A stretch of 64,000 nucleotides of DNA from Kumtagia sp963829135 (GCA_963829135.1 CAWHHO010000002.1:1-64000), one strand, 5' to 3'; shown: positions 27,160-36,576, numbered from the stretch's first letter. Translations and numbers: made by a program. The notes: generated by a model not told the origin, from the letters alone.

Positions 27160-27239
27160 TCCCGCATGCTCTGAAAAAATTCACGCCAACCCCCTAGAAC
27201 AAATGAAGAACCTACGTATAATGGAGATAGAGGGCGGAA

Positions 27240-28163
27240 ATGGACTGGAATTCGGCGATCGAGAAGAACCGGGAGGCGCTGAAGCGCATTCTGGTCATGC
27301 TCGTCGCCATGATCGCGGCGGCGAACGGCGGCAGCGCAGGCGCAGAGTCTCCTTTCTTTCCGGAGAAGGGCAGCGACGCTTCAAGCCCGGCCCAGGCGGA
27401 AAAAAGCAAACTGTCCCCGGCACTGACTCTCCCCCGCCACCTCCACCGGTTTGTATTGAGGCTGTTGCGTCCGGCCGAAGCGGCTGCGCGGCGGCTGATC
27501 ATCGTTGCTGCGCGGGGGCTGGTGGTCGAGCTTGCGCCGCCGCGCCCGCGCATCGCCAGGCCGAAGCCACTCCTCAATCGACGCAACGGCTACGGCACCG
27601 GTGTGGTGATCCGGCCCGGTCCGCTACCGGACTGGGCGCGGACGCTGGCGCCAAAGCGGTCTTCCAGCCTGTCGCTTCCCCTTTTCGACCCGCTCAAACG
27701 GTTCGGCGGCCGCCGCAGGTCAGTGAAGCCGAGCGCCATGCCGCGCATCTCCTTCCTCGACAGCCGGCCTTTCAATCCGCTGTTCCACCCGCCGCGCCAG
27801 TCTGATCCTGTTCCGCCACCGCCTTCCCCGGACGATCCGCTCGATGCCCGCCGCTTGCATCTTCGCCTCCAAGCCATCGGCCGGGTGCTGGATGACCTGC
27901 CGCGTCAGGCGAGGCGCCTGGCCCGCTGGCAGGCTCGCCGCGACGCCGCGCTGAGCGGGGTCGACGACGTCGCGGGCGTGCCGGACAGCGACTCTCGCCG
28001 CGGCGCAGACGTGCAAGGGAAAGGCCGTGTCCAGCGCTGTTCGCCAATGCGGCCCGGCCGCCCGCCCGGATGGCGCCGCCGGCCCGATCACGATGTCTAT
28101 GGCGTTCTCAACGAGCTTCACGGCCTTGCCGTCTGGGCGCGGGAGCGCCGCGACACGTCATAA
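27240..28163 (+). CDS. Lineage-specific hypothetical protein, paralogue A
   Basis: 307 residues, very rich in Arg and Pro. A conserved start DWNSAIEKNREALKRILVML carries a hydrophobic helix (VMLVAMIAAA), followed by a spacer and a conserved block LPRHLHRFVLRLLRPAEAA with RRLIIVAARGLVVELAPP. A central YGTGVVIRPGPLPDWAR segment and a C-terminal helix pair (DDLPRQARRLARWQARRD) follow. It could be membrane-anchored and nucleic-acid or membrane binding. A close paralogue sits at 54142-55131. No domain is recognised. It starts 80 bases after the possible remnant downstream of argB. Confidence 0.55.
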   Translation: MDWNSAIEKNREALKRILVMLVAMIAAANGGSAGAESPFFPEKGSDASSPAQAEKSKLSPALTLPRHLHRFVLRLLRPAEAAARRLIIVAARGLVVELAPPRPRIARPKPLLNRRNGYGTGVVIRPGPLPDWARTLAPKRSSSLSLPLFDPLKRFGGRRRSVKPSAMPRISFLDSRPFNPLFHPPRQSDPVPPPPSPDDPLDARRLHLRLQAIGRVLDDLPRQARRLARWQARRDAALSGVDDVAGVPDSDSRRGADVQGKGRVQRCSPMRPGRPPGWRRRPDHDVYGVLNELHGLAVWARERRDTS

Positions 28164-28241
28164 TCACCCGTGTTTCTACCGACAGCCGAAATGTTTCTCG
28201 ACGTGCCTTGCGGCGCGGCGTCGAAGCATGCCGCCAGGGCG

Positions 28242-29033
28242 CTATTCGGCCGGCTGGCGCACCTTGTCGATCAATGGCCGGAGCGGCAAATCCTCGCTTT
28301 CCATGACCTTGACGCGGTTGTCATAGTCCGGTGCGATCGTCCCGAACACGCGGTCCCAGACCGAAAAGTAGTTTCCGTAGTTGTAGCGGAATTCCGAGTG
28401 ATGCTGATCATGGAAAAACGCGCACAGCATCGGCGATGGGAAGCGCGAGGTCGGCGAGGCGAAATATTCGAAGCCCGCGTGGCCAAAGGTGCCGTTGATC
28501 TGGTCGTAGGCGCGGTTGGCGAGGATGATGAGCGACGGAAACGGGATGATGAAAACCATCAGCGTGTGGTGCGCCTGCGACAGTGCGGTATCCACCACCG
28601 TCATCGAATCGTGGCTCCATACCGTTGGGGCGACGCTGCGGTGATGCCAGGAATGATGCTTGTAGAAGAGCTTGGTGTGCAACAACCGATGCGCCAGATA
28701 GAACCACAGGTCGGATACGACCATGCACAGGAAGAAGATCGGCAGCGCGTTCCACCACGTCAGCGTCCACGGGGTCGGCGTCCAGCCCATAAGCTGCGCA
28801 AACACACCGAAGGCAACCGAGGTCGAGGTGACGAAAATGGAGATCATGCTTTGCTTGATCTCCGCCCACATGCGCTTCTCGCCGCGCCTCGTTTTTTGGA
28901 TGCGCCGCTCCGGATTGCGGTTGTTCACCCAGGTGAGGGCCAAGCCGTAGATGAAGTAGAGTGCGACCGTCACGCCATAGACGGCGGCGAGCAGCATCAG
29001 AAAAGTCAGCAGGGGATCGAGATAAGCGGTCAT
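28242..29033 (-). CDS. Sterol desaturase / fatty acid hydroxylase superfamily protein
   Basis: 263 residues. An integral membrane di-iron oxygenase. Four transmembrane helices and the histidine clusters HRLLH (about 117-121), HHSWHH (about 127-132), QAHH and HDQHH (about 211-215) form the metal site. It probably hydroxylates or desaturates a lipid: a hopanoid, carotenoid or fatty acid. The exact substrate cannot be told. Divergent from the ALDH7 gene over 234 bases; no lipid gene is adjacent. Confidence 0.88.
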   Translation of the reverse strand: MTAYLDPLLTFLMLLAAVYGVTVALYFIYGLALTWVNNRNPERRIQKTRRGEKRMWAEIKQSMISIFVTSTSVAFGVFAQLMGWTPTPWTLTWWNALPIFFLCMVVSDLWFYLAHRLLHTKLFYKHHSWHHRSVAPTVWSHDSMTVVDTALSQAHHTLMVFIIPFPSLIILANRAYDQINGTFGHAGFEYFASPTSRFPSPMLCAFFHDQHHSEFRYNYGNYFSVWDRVFGTIAPDYDNRVKVMESEDLPLRPLIDKVRQPAE

Positions 29034-29267
29034 GAGTCCTGTCGCGGCGTGGTTGGAGTCTCGCCTGCAATCTCTCTACCACGTGACTCTTTCGCTGCAA
29101 ATCCAGCCATGCACACAATGCGCTCGCGGGGCGGCCGGACTGGACCTTCCGAACGGTCTTCCACCGAATCCGGTGGAACTCCCGCCACTTCTCGCGATAT
29201 AGCCGCTGCAAACATCGGCGCCCACGCGCTCAGCCAGCGCCGGATCTGCGCGGACAGGAGACAACAA

Positions 29268-30779
29268 ATGACCATCAAGCAGGAAACCAGGCAACTTCTC
29301 GATCGGTTGGGCGTCACGGGGGATCGCCTCACCCATGGCGACCTGATCGTGCGCAGCCCGGTGACGGGGGAGGAGATCGCAGCGCTGAAGACGGTTTCGG
29401 CGGCGGGCGCTTCCGCCGCGATCGAAGAAGCCGACGAAGCCTTCCGCGTCTGGCGCAACGTGCCGGCGCCGAAGCGCGGTGAACTCGTCCGCCTGCTGGG
29501 CGAGGAACTGCGCGCGGCCAAGACCGATCTCGGCCGCCTGGTTTCCATCGAAGTCGGCAAGATCCCATCCGAGGGCCTCGGCGAGGTCCAGGAGATGATC
29601 GACATCTGCGATTTCGCCGTCGGCCTGTCGCGCCAGCTGTACGGTCTCACCATCGCCACGGAGCGCCCCGGCCATCGCATGATGGAAACCTGGCATCCGC
29701 TCGGCGTCATCGGCGTGATCTCGGCCTTCAACTTTCCCGTCGCCGTTTGGTCGTGGAATGCGGCGCTGGCGCTGGTCTGCGGCAACGCGGTGGTGTGGAA
29801 GCCATCGGAAAAGACGCCCTTGACCGCGCTTGCCTGTGAAGCGATCTTCGCCCGTGCCGCCAAACGAGCCGGCGACGTGCCGGCCGGCCTGGTACAGGTG
29901 CTGATCGGCGACCGCGCCGCCGGCGAAGCGCTCGTCGATCATCCGAAGGTTCCGCTGGTTTCGGCCACCGGCTCGACCCGCATGGGCCGCGATGTCGGCC
30001 CGCGCCTCGCAAAGCGCTTCGCCCGCGCCATCCTCGAACTCGGCGGCAACAATGCCGGCATCGTTTGCCCGTCAGCCGATCTCGACATGGCGCTACGCGC
30101 CATCGCCTTCGGCGCCATGGGCACAGCCGGTCAGCGCTGCACAACGCTGCGTCGTCTGTTCGTGCACGAAAGCGTCTACGACACGCTGGTCCCGCGGCTG
30201 AAGAAGGCCTATCAGAGCGTTTCCGTAGGCAGCCCGCTGGAAACCAGCGCGCTGGTCGGACCGCTGATCGACAAGGCGGCTTTCGACGGCATGCAGAAGG
30301 CGCTGGACGCGGCGAAAGCCGAAGGCGGCGAGATAACCGGCGGGGAGCGTATCGAGAATGGCCACACCGACGCCTATTACGTGCGCCCTGCGCTGGTCGA
30401 AATGCCAAAGCAGATCGGGCCGGTGCTGGAAGAGACCTTCGCGCCGATCCTCTACGTGATGAAGTATGGCGACTTCGATGCTGCGCTCGCCGACCACAAT
30501 GCGGTCGGCGCAGGTCTCTCGTCTTCGATCTTCACCCGCGACCTGATGGAATCGGAGCGCTTCCTTTCCGTCGAAGGTTCGGACTGCGGCATCGCCAACG
30601 TCAACATCGGCACGTCGGGTGCCGAAATCGGCGGCGCGTTCGGCGGCGAGAAGGAAACCGGCGGCGGCCGCGAAAGCGGCTCCGATGCATGGAAGGCCTA
30701 TATGCGCCGCGCTACCAACACGGTAAACTATTCGAAAGCTCTGCCGCTGGCGCAGGGCGTATCGTTTGATATTGATTGA
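29268..30779 (+). CDS. amaB: Aldehyde dehydrogenase family 7 (aminoadipate-semialdehyde dehydrogenase type)
   Basis: 503 residues. Probably oxidises alpha-aminoadipate semialdehyde (in equilibrium with piperideine-6-carboxylate) in lysine breakdown. Family 7 features: ELGGNNAGIV with the catalytic glutamate, then MGTAGQRCTTLRRLFVH with the nucleophile cysteine, and the Rossmann region VSATGSTRMGR. The start is ATG at 29268 with AGGAG seven bases before. The frame runs open to 28170, but that part is opposite the desaturase gene. No other lysine catabolic gene is adjacent, so the gene symbol is by family only. Confidence 0.82.
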   Translation: MTIKQETRQLLDRLGVTGDRLTHGDLIVRSPVTGEEIAALKTVSAAGASAAIEEADEAFRVWRNVPAPKRGELVRLLGEELRAAKTDLGRLVSIEVGKIPSEGLGEVQEMIDICDFAVGLSRQLYGLTIATERPGHRMMETWHPLGVIGVISAFNFPVAVWSWNAALALVCGNAVVWKPSEKTPLTALACEAIFARAAKRAGDVPAGLVQVLIGDRAAGEALVDHPKVPLVSATGSTRMGRDVGPRLAKRFARAILELGGNNAGIVCPSADLDMALRAIAFGAMGTAGQRCTTLRRLFVHESVYDTLVPRLKKAYQSVSVGSPLETSALVGPLIDKAAFDGMQKALDAAKAEGGEITGGERIENGHTDAYYVRPALVEMPKQIGPVLEETFAPILYVMKYGDFDAALADHNAVGAGLSSSIFTRDLMESERFLSVEGSDCGIANVNIGTSGAEIGGAFGGEKETGGGRESGSDAWKAYMRRATNTVNYSKALPLAQGVSFDID

Positions 30780-30799
30780 GACTCGCTGCGCTCCGAGTA

Positions 30800-30846
30800 G
30801 TCGTAGTTCGTGGGTCGTGGTTCGATAAGACGACCCACGATCGACG
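30800..30846. repeat. Inverted GTGGGTCG hairpin repeat
   Basis: Between the aldehyde dehydrogenase and rpe, CGTGGGTCGTGG is followed within about 20 bases by its complement CGACCCACG (hairpin about 30810-30842). The GTGGGTC unit is the one repeated in tandem at 43586-43660, so this is one family of intergenic repeats. It could act as a weak transcription pause. Confidence 0.55.
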
Positions 30847-30871
30847 ACCGAACTCCTCGCAGAGGACCGCC

Positions 30872-31543
30872 ATGACCACCAATCCCATAATCGCCCCTTC
30901 GATCCTGTCGGCCGATTTCTCGCGGCTTGGCGACGAGGTCGAAGCCGTGGTTCGCGCGGGCGCCGACTGGGTTCATCTGGATATCATGGACGGCCATTTC
31001 GTTCCCAACATCACCTTCGGCCCACCTGTGGTGAAGGCGATCCGCAACCGCACCGACAAGCTGTTCGATTGCCATCTCATGATTTCGCCGGCCGACCCCT
31101 TCATCGCCGCCTTTGCCGAGGCTGGGGCCGACCTCATTACGGTGCACGCCGAAGCCGGGCCGCATCTCGACCGCTCCCTGCAGACGGTGAAACATCTCGG
31201 CAAGAAAGCCGGCGTATCGCTCAATCCGGCAACCCCGGAAAGCGCCATCGAGCATGTGCTCGACCGGCTCGATTTGATACTGATCATGACGGTCAATCCG
31301 GGCTTCGGCGGCCAGGCCTTCATTCCGGCGATGCTGGAAAAGATTCGCCGCGTGAAGGCGTTGATCGGCAGCCGCCCGATCCACATCGAAGTCGACGGCG
31401 GCATCGCGCCGGACACGGCCCCACTGGTGGTAGCGGCCGGCGCCGATGTGCTGGTCGCCGGCTCGGCGGTATTTAAGGGCGGCTCCGAAGCCGCCTACCG
31501 CGCCAATATCGAGGCGATCCGGGCGGGGGCGCGGGGGAAGTAG
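30872..31543 (+). CDS. rpe: Ribulose-phosphate 3-epimerase
   Basis: 223 residues. Interconverts ribulose-5-P and xylulose-5-P (pentose phosphate and Calvin pathways). TIM barrel with IAPSILSADFSRLGDE, the metal-binding HLDIMDGHFVPN, FDCHLM, the loop MTVNPGFGGQ and EVDGGI. Start ATG 30872 with AGAGGA about seven bases upstream; the frame from 30776 passes through the repeat and is not used. Could also be a paralogue for a specific sugar, but all catalytic residues fit rpe. Confidence 0.95.
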   Translation: MTTNPIIAPSILSADFSRLGDEVEAVVRAGADWVHLDIMDGHFVPNITFGPPVVKAIRNRTDKLFDCHLMISPADPFIAAFAEAGADLITVHAEAGPHLDRSLQTVKHLGKKAGVSLNPATPESAIEHVLDRLDLILIMTVNPGFGGQAFIPAMLEKIRRVKALIGSRPIHIEVDGGIAPDTAPLVVAAGADVLVAGSAVFKGGSEAAYRANIEAIRAGARGK

Positions 31544-31620
31544 GCGCGGCAATTCCGCGGAGCCCTCTTCATGGCTCCTTGCAATAAACTTGGAGGTGCG
31601 AGCCCCAACTCAATAAGGCA

Positions 31621-32775
31621 CTACTCTATCCGCTCGCCACCAATCCACACGCCCCTCACGGCGAAATCACCGCCGAGATGCACAATGTCCGCCCGCGCGC
31701 CTTTGCCTAGATGGCCGTACTCCCCATCCCGACCCATCGCGCGTGCTGGATAGAGCGACGCCATGTTCAAAGCCCGCGGCAGCGGCACACCCAGGCGCTC
31801 ATGCATGAAGCGAACCGCCGACGGCAGGTCGAGATCGGCGCCTGCCAGCGTGCCATCCTCCAGCGTCAGGCGGCCGTTGCGGCGATGTATGGTGCGGCCG
31901 TTCAGCGTGAAGGAAGTTATGTCGCTGCCGAACGGCGCCATGGCGTCGCTGACCAGAAATATCGTGCCCTCTCCCTGCTTGGCGCGCAGCGCGATGCCGA
32001 TCGTTGTGCGGTCGACATGGATGCCGTCGGCGATCAGCCCTGCGTGTAGTCGGGGATCGTCGAGCGCGGTACCTGCGAGCCCGGGCTCGCGATTGCCGAT
32101 CTGGCTCATCGCATTGAAAAGATGCGTCACCATCGAGGCGCCTGCATCCGTTGCCGTAGCCGCTGCTTCGTGGCTGGCGTCGGTATGCCCCAGGCTCACG
32201 ATGATACCGGCCAGGGACAGCGCCTTGATCTGATCGGGCCGCACCGATTCCACCGCGACCGTCGTCAGGAGGTTGGGCAGGTGCTTGCGCGCCGCGATGA
32301 GCTCAGCCAGATCGGCGTCGGTCATCGGGCGGATTAATGCCGGAGCATGCGCGCCCTTGCGCGCCTTCGACAGATGCGGGCCTTCGAGATGCAGGCCGAG
32401 GAACCCCGGAACCACGCGGCGCGCAGCCTCGGCGCCTGCCGCGACAACGGCGCGCGTTGTTTCCGGCGCGTCGGTGATCAGCGTCGGCAGCACGGCGGTC
32501 GTGCCGTAGCGGGCATGCGTCCGGCAGATAGTCTCGATGGTCTCGACGGACGGGTGATCGTTGAGCATCACGCCGGCGGCGCCATTGACCTGCAAGTCGA
32601 TGAAGCCCGGCGCCAGATATCCGTCCTTCAGGTCAACGCGCTCTATACCGTCCGGGACCGTACCCCGCGCAACGAGCCGATCCACCTTGCCCTCGCGCAG
32701 GATCAGCGCTGCATCCTCATGCCAGGCTTGCCCGTCGAAGATCGCATCGGCAGAGATTGCGCGTTCGCCACTCAT
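31621..32775 (-). CDS. nagA: N-acetylglucosamine-6-phosphate deacetylase
   Basis: 384 residues. Hydrolyses GlcNAc-6-P to glucosamine-6-P and acetate. An amidohydrolase with HLEGPH, SLGHTDASHEAA and THLFNAM, and the proton-shuttling aspartate in LVSDAMAP. It is the last gene of a four-gene minus-strand operon; its start overlaps the SIS gene stop by four bases. Substrate would come from NagK (encoded first in the operon) acting on imported GlcNAc. Confidence 0.95.
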   Translation of the reverse strand: MSGERAISADAIFDGQAWHEDAALILREGKVDRLVARGTVPDGIERVDLKDGYLAPGFIDLQVNGAAGVMLNDHPSVETIETICRTHARYGTTAVLPTLITDAPETTRAVVAAGAEAARRVVPGFLGLHLEGPHLSKARKGAHAPALIRPMTDADLAELIAARKHLPNLLTTVAVESVRPDQIKALSLAGIIVSLGHTDASHEAAATATDAGASMVTHLFNAMSQIGNREPGLAGTALDDPRLHAGLIADGIHVDRTTIGIALRAKQGEGTIFLVSDAMAPFGSDITSFTLNGRTIHRRNGRLTLEDGTLAGADLDLPSAVRFMHERLGVPLPRALNMASLYPARAMGRDGEYGHLGKGARADIVHLGGDFAVRGVWIGGERIE

Positions 32776-33800
32776 CGGGTTTCGGTCACTTTGCGCAGGT
32801 TTCGCGGCTCGTCCGGGTTAAGACCGAGACGGCGGGCGAAGGCCTCGACAAAAGCGTAGAACGAGACGATCAGAGGCAGCGGATCGGTAAGCGGATGGCC
32901 GGTCGCTATGTGCGGCAGCTGCCGCGCCTGGCCGGTTCGCATCGAGGTCGCGAACACCGCCGCCCCCTTTGCGGCCAGCGCGTCGGCGGTCTCGGCGACC
33001 GAAGCCTCCGAGGCATCGCGGGCTGCAAGCGCCAGCACCGGGAATCCGGGCCCGACCAACGCCAGGGGCCCATGCATCACCTCTGCGGCGCTGTAGGCTT
33101 CGGCATGCATGCCGCAGGTCTCCTTGAACTTCAGGGCCGCCTCGCTGGCGATGGCATAGGAGGGGCCACGTCCGAGGATGAACAGAGAACGCTCATCTTC
33201 CAGGGCATCAGCAAGCTCCATCCAGTCGCATTCGACAGCGGCACGCAGGGCATCCGGCAAGCGCTTCAGCGCGGCAAGCAGTTCGCCATCCTCGGTACAA
33301 TGCGCCATCAGCGCCAGGCCCGCGACCGCCGAATTCACAAAGCTCTTGGTGGCAGCGACACTGCGTTCCGGGCCGGCAAGAATGTCGATGGCATAGTCGG
33401 ATGCCCGCGCCAGCGGCGAGTCCGGCGTATTGGTCAGCGCCACAGTCATCGCTCCGCCCGCCTTAGCCTGCTTGGCCATGGCGACGATGTCCGGACTCTT
33501 GCCCGACTGCGAGATCGACATGCAGACAGTTCCGTCCAGCCTCAGCTTCGCCCCATAGATCGAGGCGATCGATGGGCCGACCGACGCCACCGGAATGCCG
33601 GCGGTAAGCTCGATCGCATATTTGAGGAACGACGCCGCGTGGTCGGAGGAACCGCGCGCTACGCTGACGATGAAGCGCGGGTTGCGTTCGCGTATGCCTT
33701 TGCCGGCGTCGATGAGCGTCCGCTCGCCCGTATGGAGGAGCCGGGCCACGGCATCCGGTATCTCGACGACCTCGCGGTGCATATGGGTTGCTTCGGTCAT
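32772..33800 (-). CDS. SIS-domain glucosamine-6-phosphate deaminase/isomerase (GlmS C-half-like, NagB-II)
   Basis: 342 residues with two SIS domains and no glutaminase part. SIS 1 has SVARGSSDHAASFLKY and ISQSGKSPD; SIS 2 has GRGPSYAIASEAALKFKE and AEVMHGP, as in the isomerase half of GlmS. In an operon with nagA and nagK it most likely turns glucosamine-6-P into fructose-6-P and ammonia, in place of classical NagB, which is absent here. It overlaps both neighbours by four bases. Confidence 0.85.
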   Translation of the reverse strand: MTEATHMHREVVEIPDAVARLLHTGERTLIDAGKGIRERNPRFIVSVARGSSDHAASFLKYAIELTAGIPVASVGPSIASIYGAKLRLDGTVCMSISQSGKSPDIVAMAKQAKAGGAMTVALTNTPDSPLARASDYAIDILAGPERSVAATKSFVNSAVAGLALMAHCTEDGELLAALKRLPDALRAAVECDWMELADALEDERSLFILGRGPSYAIASEAALKFKETCGMHAEAYSAAEVMHGPLALVGPGFPVLALAARDASEASVAETADALAAKGAAVFATSMRTGQARQLPHIATGHPLTDPLPLIVSFYAFVEAFARRLGLNPDEPRNLRKVTETR

Positions 33801-34582
33801 GGTGCTGCCTCCGCACTGGCGGACGGTCCGCCGAGCCTGAGTTCGGCGACGAAGTCATAGGCGTCGCCCCGATAAATCGAACGCGTGAACTCGACCACCT
33901 TGCCGCTGGCAAGGTACGATATCCGCTCGATGTGAAGCCCCGCTGCTCCCGGCGAGACATCCAGCAGGCGCGCATCGGCGACGCCGAGACTGGCTGCCGA
34001 TATTCGCTGCACGGCACGCACCGGCCGGCTGCCTGTTTTCTCCAGGGCCGCATAGAGCGACGAGCCGATCGCCATGGGATCCGGCAGAACCGCAGCCGAC
34101 AGCGAGGCGCGCTCGATTGCCAGCGGCGTGCCGTCGGCGATACGCAGCCGACTAACGCGCGCAACCTGTTCCTTCGAGGAGAGGCCGAGCACCATCATTT
34201 CATCGGGCGACGGCGCGTAGATGCCGCGCTCGAGCCATTCCGACCGGAGCGTCATGCCACGGCGCGCCATGTCTTCGGTGAAGGATGTCAGCAGCGACAG
34301 CGATTGCTCCACTCGCTCCACCGGGCGCGCCACGAAGGTACCCGAACCGTGGCGCTGGATGAGTACGCCCGCACGCACAAGATCCTGCACGGCCTTCCGC
34401 ACGGTTACCCGCGATATGTCGGCCCTGGAAGCGATGTCGCGCTCGGAGGGGAGCGCATCTCCCGGGCGGATCACCCCGCGCTGCACGGCGTCCTCGATCG
34501 AGCGCTTCAGCTTGAGGTAGAGCGGCATGCCACTAGGCCCTGCCCTCATATTGCCGAATATCTCGCTGGTTAGGTCAACCAT
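33797..34582 (-). CDS. GntR/HutC-family repressor of the amino-sugar operon
   Basis: 261 residues. An N-terminal winged helix (about 18-85: LKRSIEDAVQRGVIRPGDALPSE with SRVTVRKAV) is joined to a UTRA effector domain (about 105-250), which in the NagR/DasR/NagQ group binds amino-sugar phosphates. It is encoded inside the operon it probably controls. The TGGTATT pairs at 35481-35498 and 35614-35631 are the likely operators. It overlaps nagK by eight bases. Confidence 0.88.
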   Translation of the reverse strand: MVDLTSEIFGNMRAGPSGMPLYLKLKRSIEDAVQRGVIRPGDALPSERDIASRADISRVTVRKAVQDLVRAGVLIQRHGSGTFVARPVERVEQSLSLLTSFTEDMARRGMTLRSEWLERGIYAPSPDEMMVLGLSSKEQVARVSRLRIADGTPLAIERASLSAAVLPDPMAIGSSLYAALEKTGSRPVRAVQRISAASLGVADARLLDVSPGAAGLHIERISYLASGKVVEFTRSIYRGDAYDFVAELRLGGPSASAEAAP

Positions 34583-35456
34583 TGGCGGCCTCCCCGGCGC
34601 CGAAGCGCCTTACCGCCATCGCCACTGCACCGCCCAGCGCGTCCTGGATCGGCTCCTGCATGCGCACGCGGTAGCGCTCGGAAAGCCGCGGCGCATAGAG
34701 CGGAGCGAGCCCGCCAAGCAGGCAAAGCGGCTCGTCGTCCCGCAGATCCAACACGCCGAGCGATGACTCGATGTCCGCGACCGCGCGCTTGAGGATGAAC
34801 TCGGCGACCTCGTCGCCCTTTGCGGCATGTTCGAACAGCATCGGCGCGAAGCCGCCAAAATCGCCCGGTTTGGCGCTGGTTGTGAACTCGACGACATCGC
34901 GGGGATTGTCGCGGAAGACCGCAAGCACAGCGCGCGTCAGCGGCGAAGCCGGACGGATATTGTCGTAACCGAGCAGCGTTTCCTCAAGCAGGTCGCGTCC
35001 GATGCGCGCGCCGCTGCCCTGATCGCCGACCAGGAACCCCCAGCCGCCGACAGTGCGCGCTACGCCGCCACGCCGCAGCATATAGGCGCTGCCGGTTCCA
35101 AGGATGGCGATCGCGCCGTCGCCGCTGCCGAGCGCGCCTTCCAGCGCAATCAGCGCATCGCTCTCGACAGCGCATTCTGGGAAAGGCAATATGGCTTCGA
35201 GTTGCTGCCGGTAGGTGCCGACGTTGCTGCCGGCCAATCCGAGCAGGGCCGGCGTCTGGTCGATCAGTCCTGGATCGATCTCAGCGTTGGCAAAAGCCAG
35301 TTGCGCGGCTTTGACGATGCTGGAGCGCGCCCCGGTAAGGTCGGTGCGGATGTTGGCGGCGCCGCTCTTGGCGCGTCCCAAGATAACGCCGGCCGCCGTG
35401 GCGACCGCCGCCCGGCAACTTGTTCCGCCGCCATCTATCCCGAGAACCAGATCCAC
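34575..35456 (-). CDS. nagK: N-acetylglucosamine kinase, BadF/BadG/BcrA/BcrD ATPase family
   Basis: 293 residues. Phosphorylates GlcNAc (possibly also glucosamine or MurNAc) with ATP. ASKHA fold: phosphate-1 loop LGIDGGGTSCR at the start, then AILGTGSAY, and GWGFLVGDQGSG in the substrate region. The start is GTG at 35456 with GGAGGAG nine bases upstream. First gene of the minus-strand operon; its start codon lies 25 bases from the first operator box. Confidence 0.85.
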   Translation of the reverse strand: MDLVLGIDGGGTSCRAAVATAAGVILGRAKSGAANIRTDLTGARSSIVKAAQLAFANAEIDPGLIDQTPALLGLAGSNVGTYRQQLEAILPFPECAVESDALIALEGALGSGDGAIAILGTGSAYMLRRGGVARTVGGWGFLVGDQGSGARIGRDLLEETLLGYDNIRPASPLTRAVLAVFRDNPRDVVEFTTSAKPGDFGGFAPMLFEHAAKGDEVAEFILKRAVADIESSLGVLDLRDDEPLCLLGGLAPLYAPRLSERYRVRMQEPIQDALGGAVAMAVRRFGAGEAANG

Positions 35457-35480
35457 TGCAGTGTGCTCCTCCGCTGCAAT

Positions 35481-35498
35481 AATACCAATAAAATACCA
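35481..35498 (-). promoter_or_regulatory. Operator pair for the nagK operon
   Basis: Two AATACCA boxes (35481-35487 and 35492-35498), i.e. TGGTATT on the minus strand, 11 bases apart so that both face the same side of the helix. They begin 25 bases before the nagK start and mirror the pair at 35614-35631. Probable binding sites of the GntR protein encoded in this operon. Confidence 0.6.
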
Positions 35499-35613
35499 AT
35501 ATCCAAGCGTTAATTTTTCCGCAGGCAGGCATTTTGATAATGCATTGTAATATCATTATTTTATGTGAATACGACCTGCTGTCGACAAATAATCGTTAAC
35601 GCCGCTGGACAAG

Positions 35614-35631
35614 TGGTATTTTTTTGGTATT
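35614..35631 (+). promoter_or_regulatory. Operator pair for the MurQ/ABC operon
   Basis: Two TGGTATT boxes (35614-35620 and 35625-35631), 11 bases apart and ending 24 bases before the start of the MurQ-like gene. Orientation is opposite to the nagK pair, with 115 bases between the pairs, so one repressor could control both directions. Confidence 0.6.
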
Positions 35632-35654
35632 GTCGAGAAAGGGAGTGAAGATCA

Positions 35655-36576
35655 ATGGCGCTTGCCAACACTGAAGCCGTGAATGCGAATGCCAAGGGGC
35701 TCGATTTGCAGCCGCCCATGGCAATTCTGCGTTTGCTCGCAGACGCCCAGGTCGAAGCCGCCAAGAGCGCACAGGGCGCCGTTGAACCGATCGCAAGAGC
35801 CGCAGAGATCGCGGCCGGCAGGCTCGCCGCCGGCGGACGTCTTTTCTACGCCGCGGCAGGAAGCTCCGCGCTGATGGCGCTCGCCGATGCCCTTGAATTG
35901 CCGGGCACCTACGGCATGGCCCCTGATCGCATCGTGGTGCTTCTGGCCGGGGGCAGGCACGCGCTTGTCGATCTTGCCGGCGCTCCCGAAGACGATGCGC
36001 AAGAGGTCATCGCCGAATTGCGCGCCCGCAAGCTCGGCAGGGGTGATTGCCTTGTCGCCCTCTCGGCGAGCGGCACGACGCCTTACGCGGTCGCCGCGCT
36101 TGAAGAAGCCCGCCGCTCTGGCACGGCCACGGTCGGGATGGCCAACAATGCAGGCACGCCGTTGGTGACCCAGGCAGACGTCGGCATCGTTTTGGCGACG
36201 CCGCCGGAAATGATTGCCGGCTCTACGCGGATGGGCGCAGGCACGGCGCAGAAGATCGCGCTCAATATGTTCTCGACGCTGGTCGCCATCCACCTCGGCC
36301 ATGTGCATGATGGCTACATGGTCAATTTGCGGCCCGATAACATCAAGCTTCGCGGTCGCGCTGCCCGCATCGTCGCGGCGATCGCCGGCTGCAGCGAGCG
36401 AAGATGCGGCGGGTTGGCTAGAGAAAAGCGGCGGGCAGGTCAAACCGGCGATCCTGCTCGCGGCCGGCGCTCGCGATGCGACTGCGGCAAACGGGCTTTT
36501 GGAGAGCAACGGTGACAAACTTCGGCCGGCGCTAGCCATACTGGAAGAGGGGAGCGCAAGCTCTTATCGAACGTAA
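35655..36576 (+). pseudogene. murQ: MurQ-like N-acetylmuramic acid 6-phosphate etherase, frameshifted
   Basis: An SIS-domain protein of about 305 residues if repaired. MurQ cleaves the lactyl ether of MurNAc-6-P to give GlcNAc-6-P. Clear features are RLFYAAAGSSALMALADA, SASGTTPYAVAAL and the family signature PEMIAGSTRMGAGTAQK with NMFST. Near 36397-36408 the sequence AGCGAGCGAAGAT has four extra bases (tandem AGCG) compared with the expected AGCGAAGAT. The frame after it reads to a foreign end at 36515, while the proper tail (AAGWLEKSGGQVKPAILLAA ... SSYRT) continues in the next frame to 36576. Either a true duplication mutant or a sequence error. It opens the plus-strand operon. Confidence 0.8.

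Noticed and set aside
28170..29267. 366-codon N-terminal extension of the aldehyde dehydrogenase frame
   Set aside because: It lies opposite the sterol-desaturase gene, has no homologous content, and a good ribosome-binding site marks ATG 29268.
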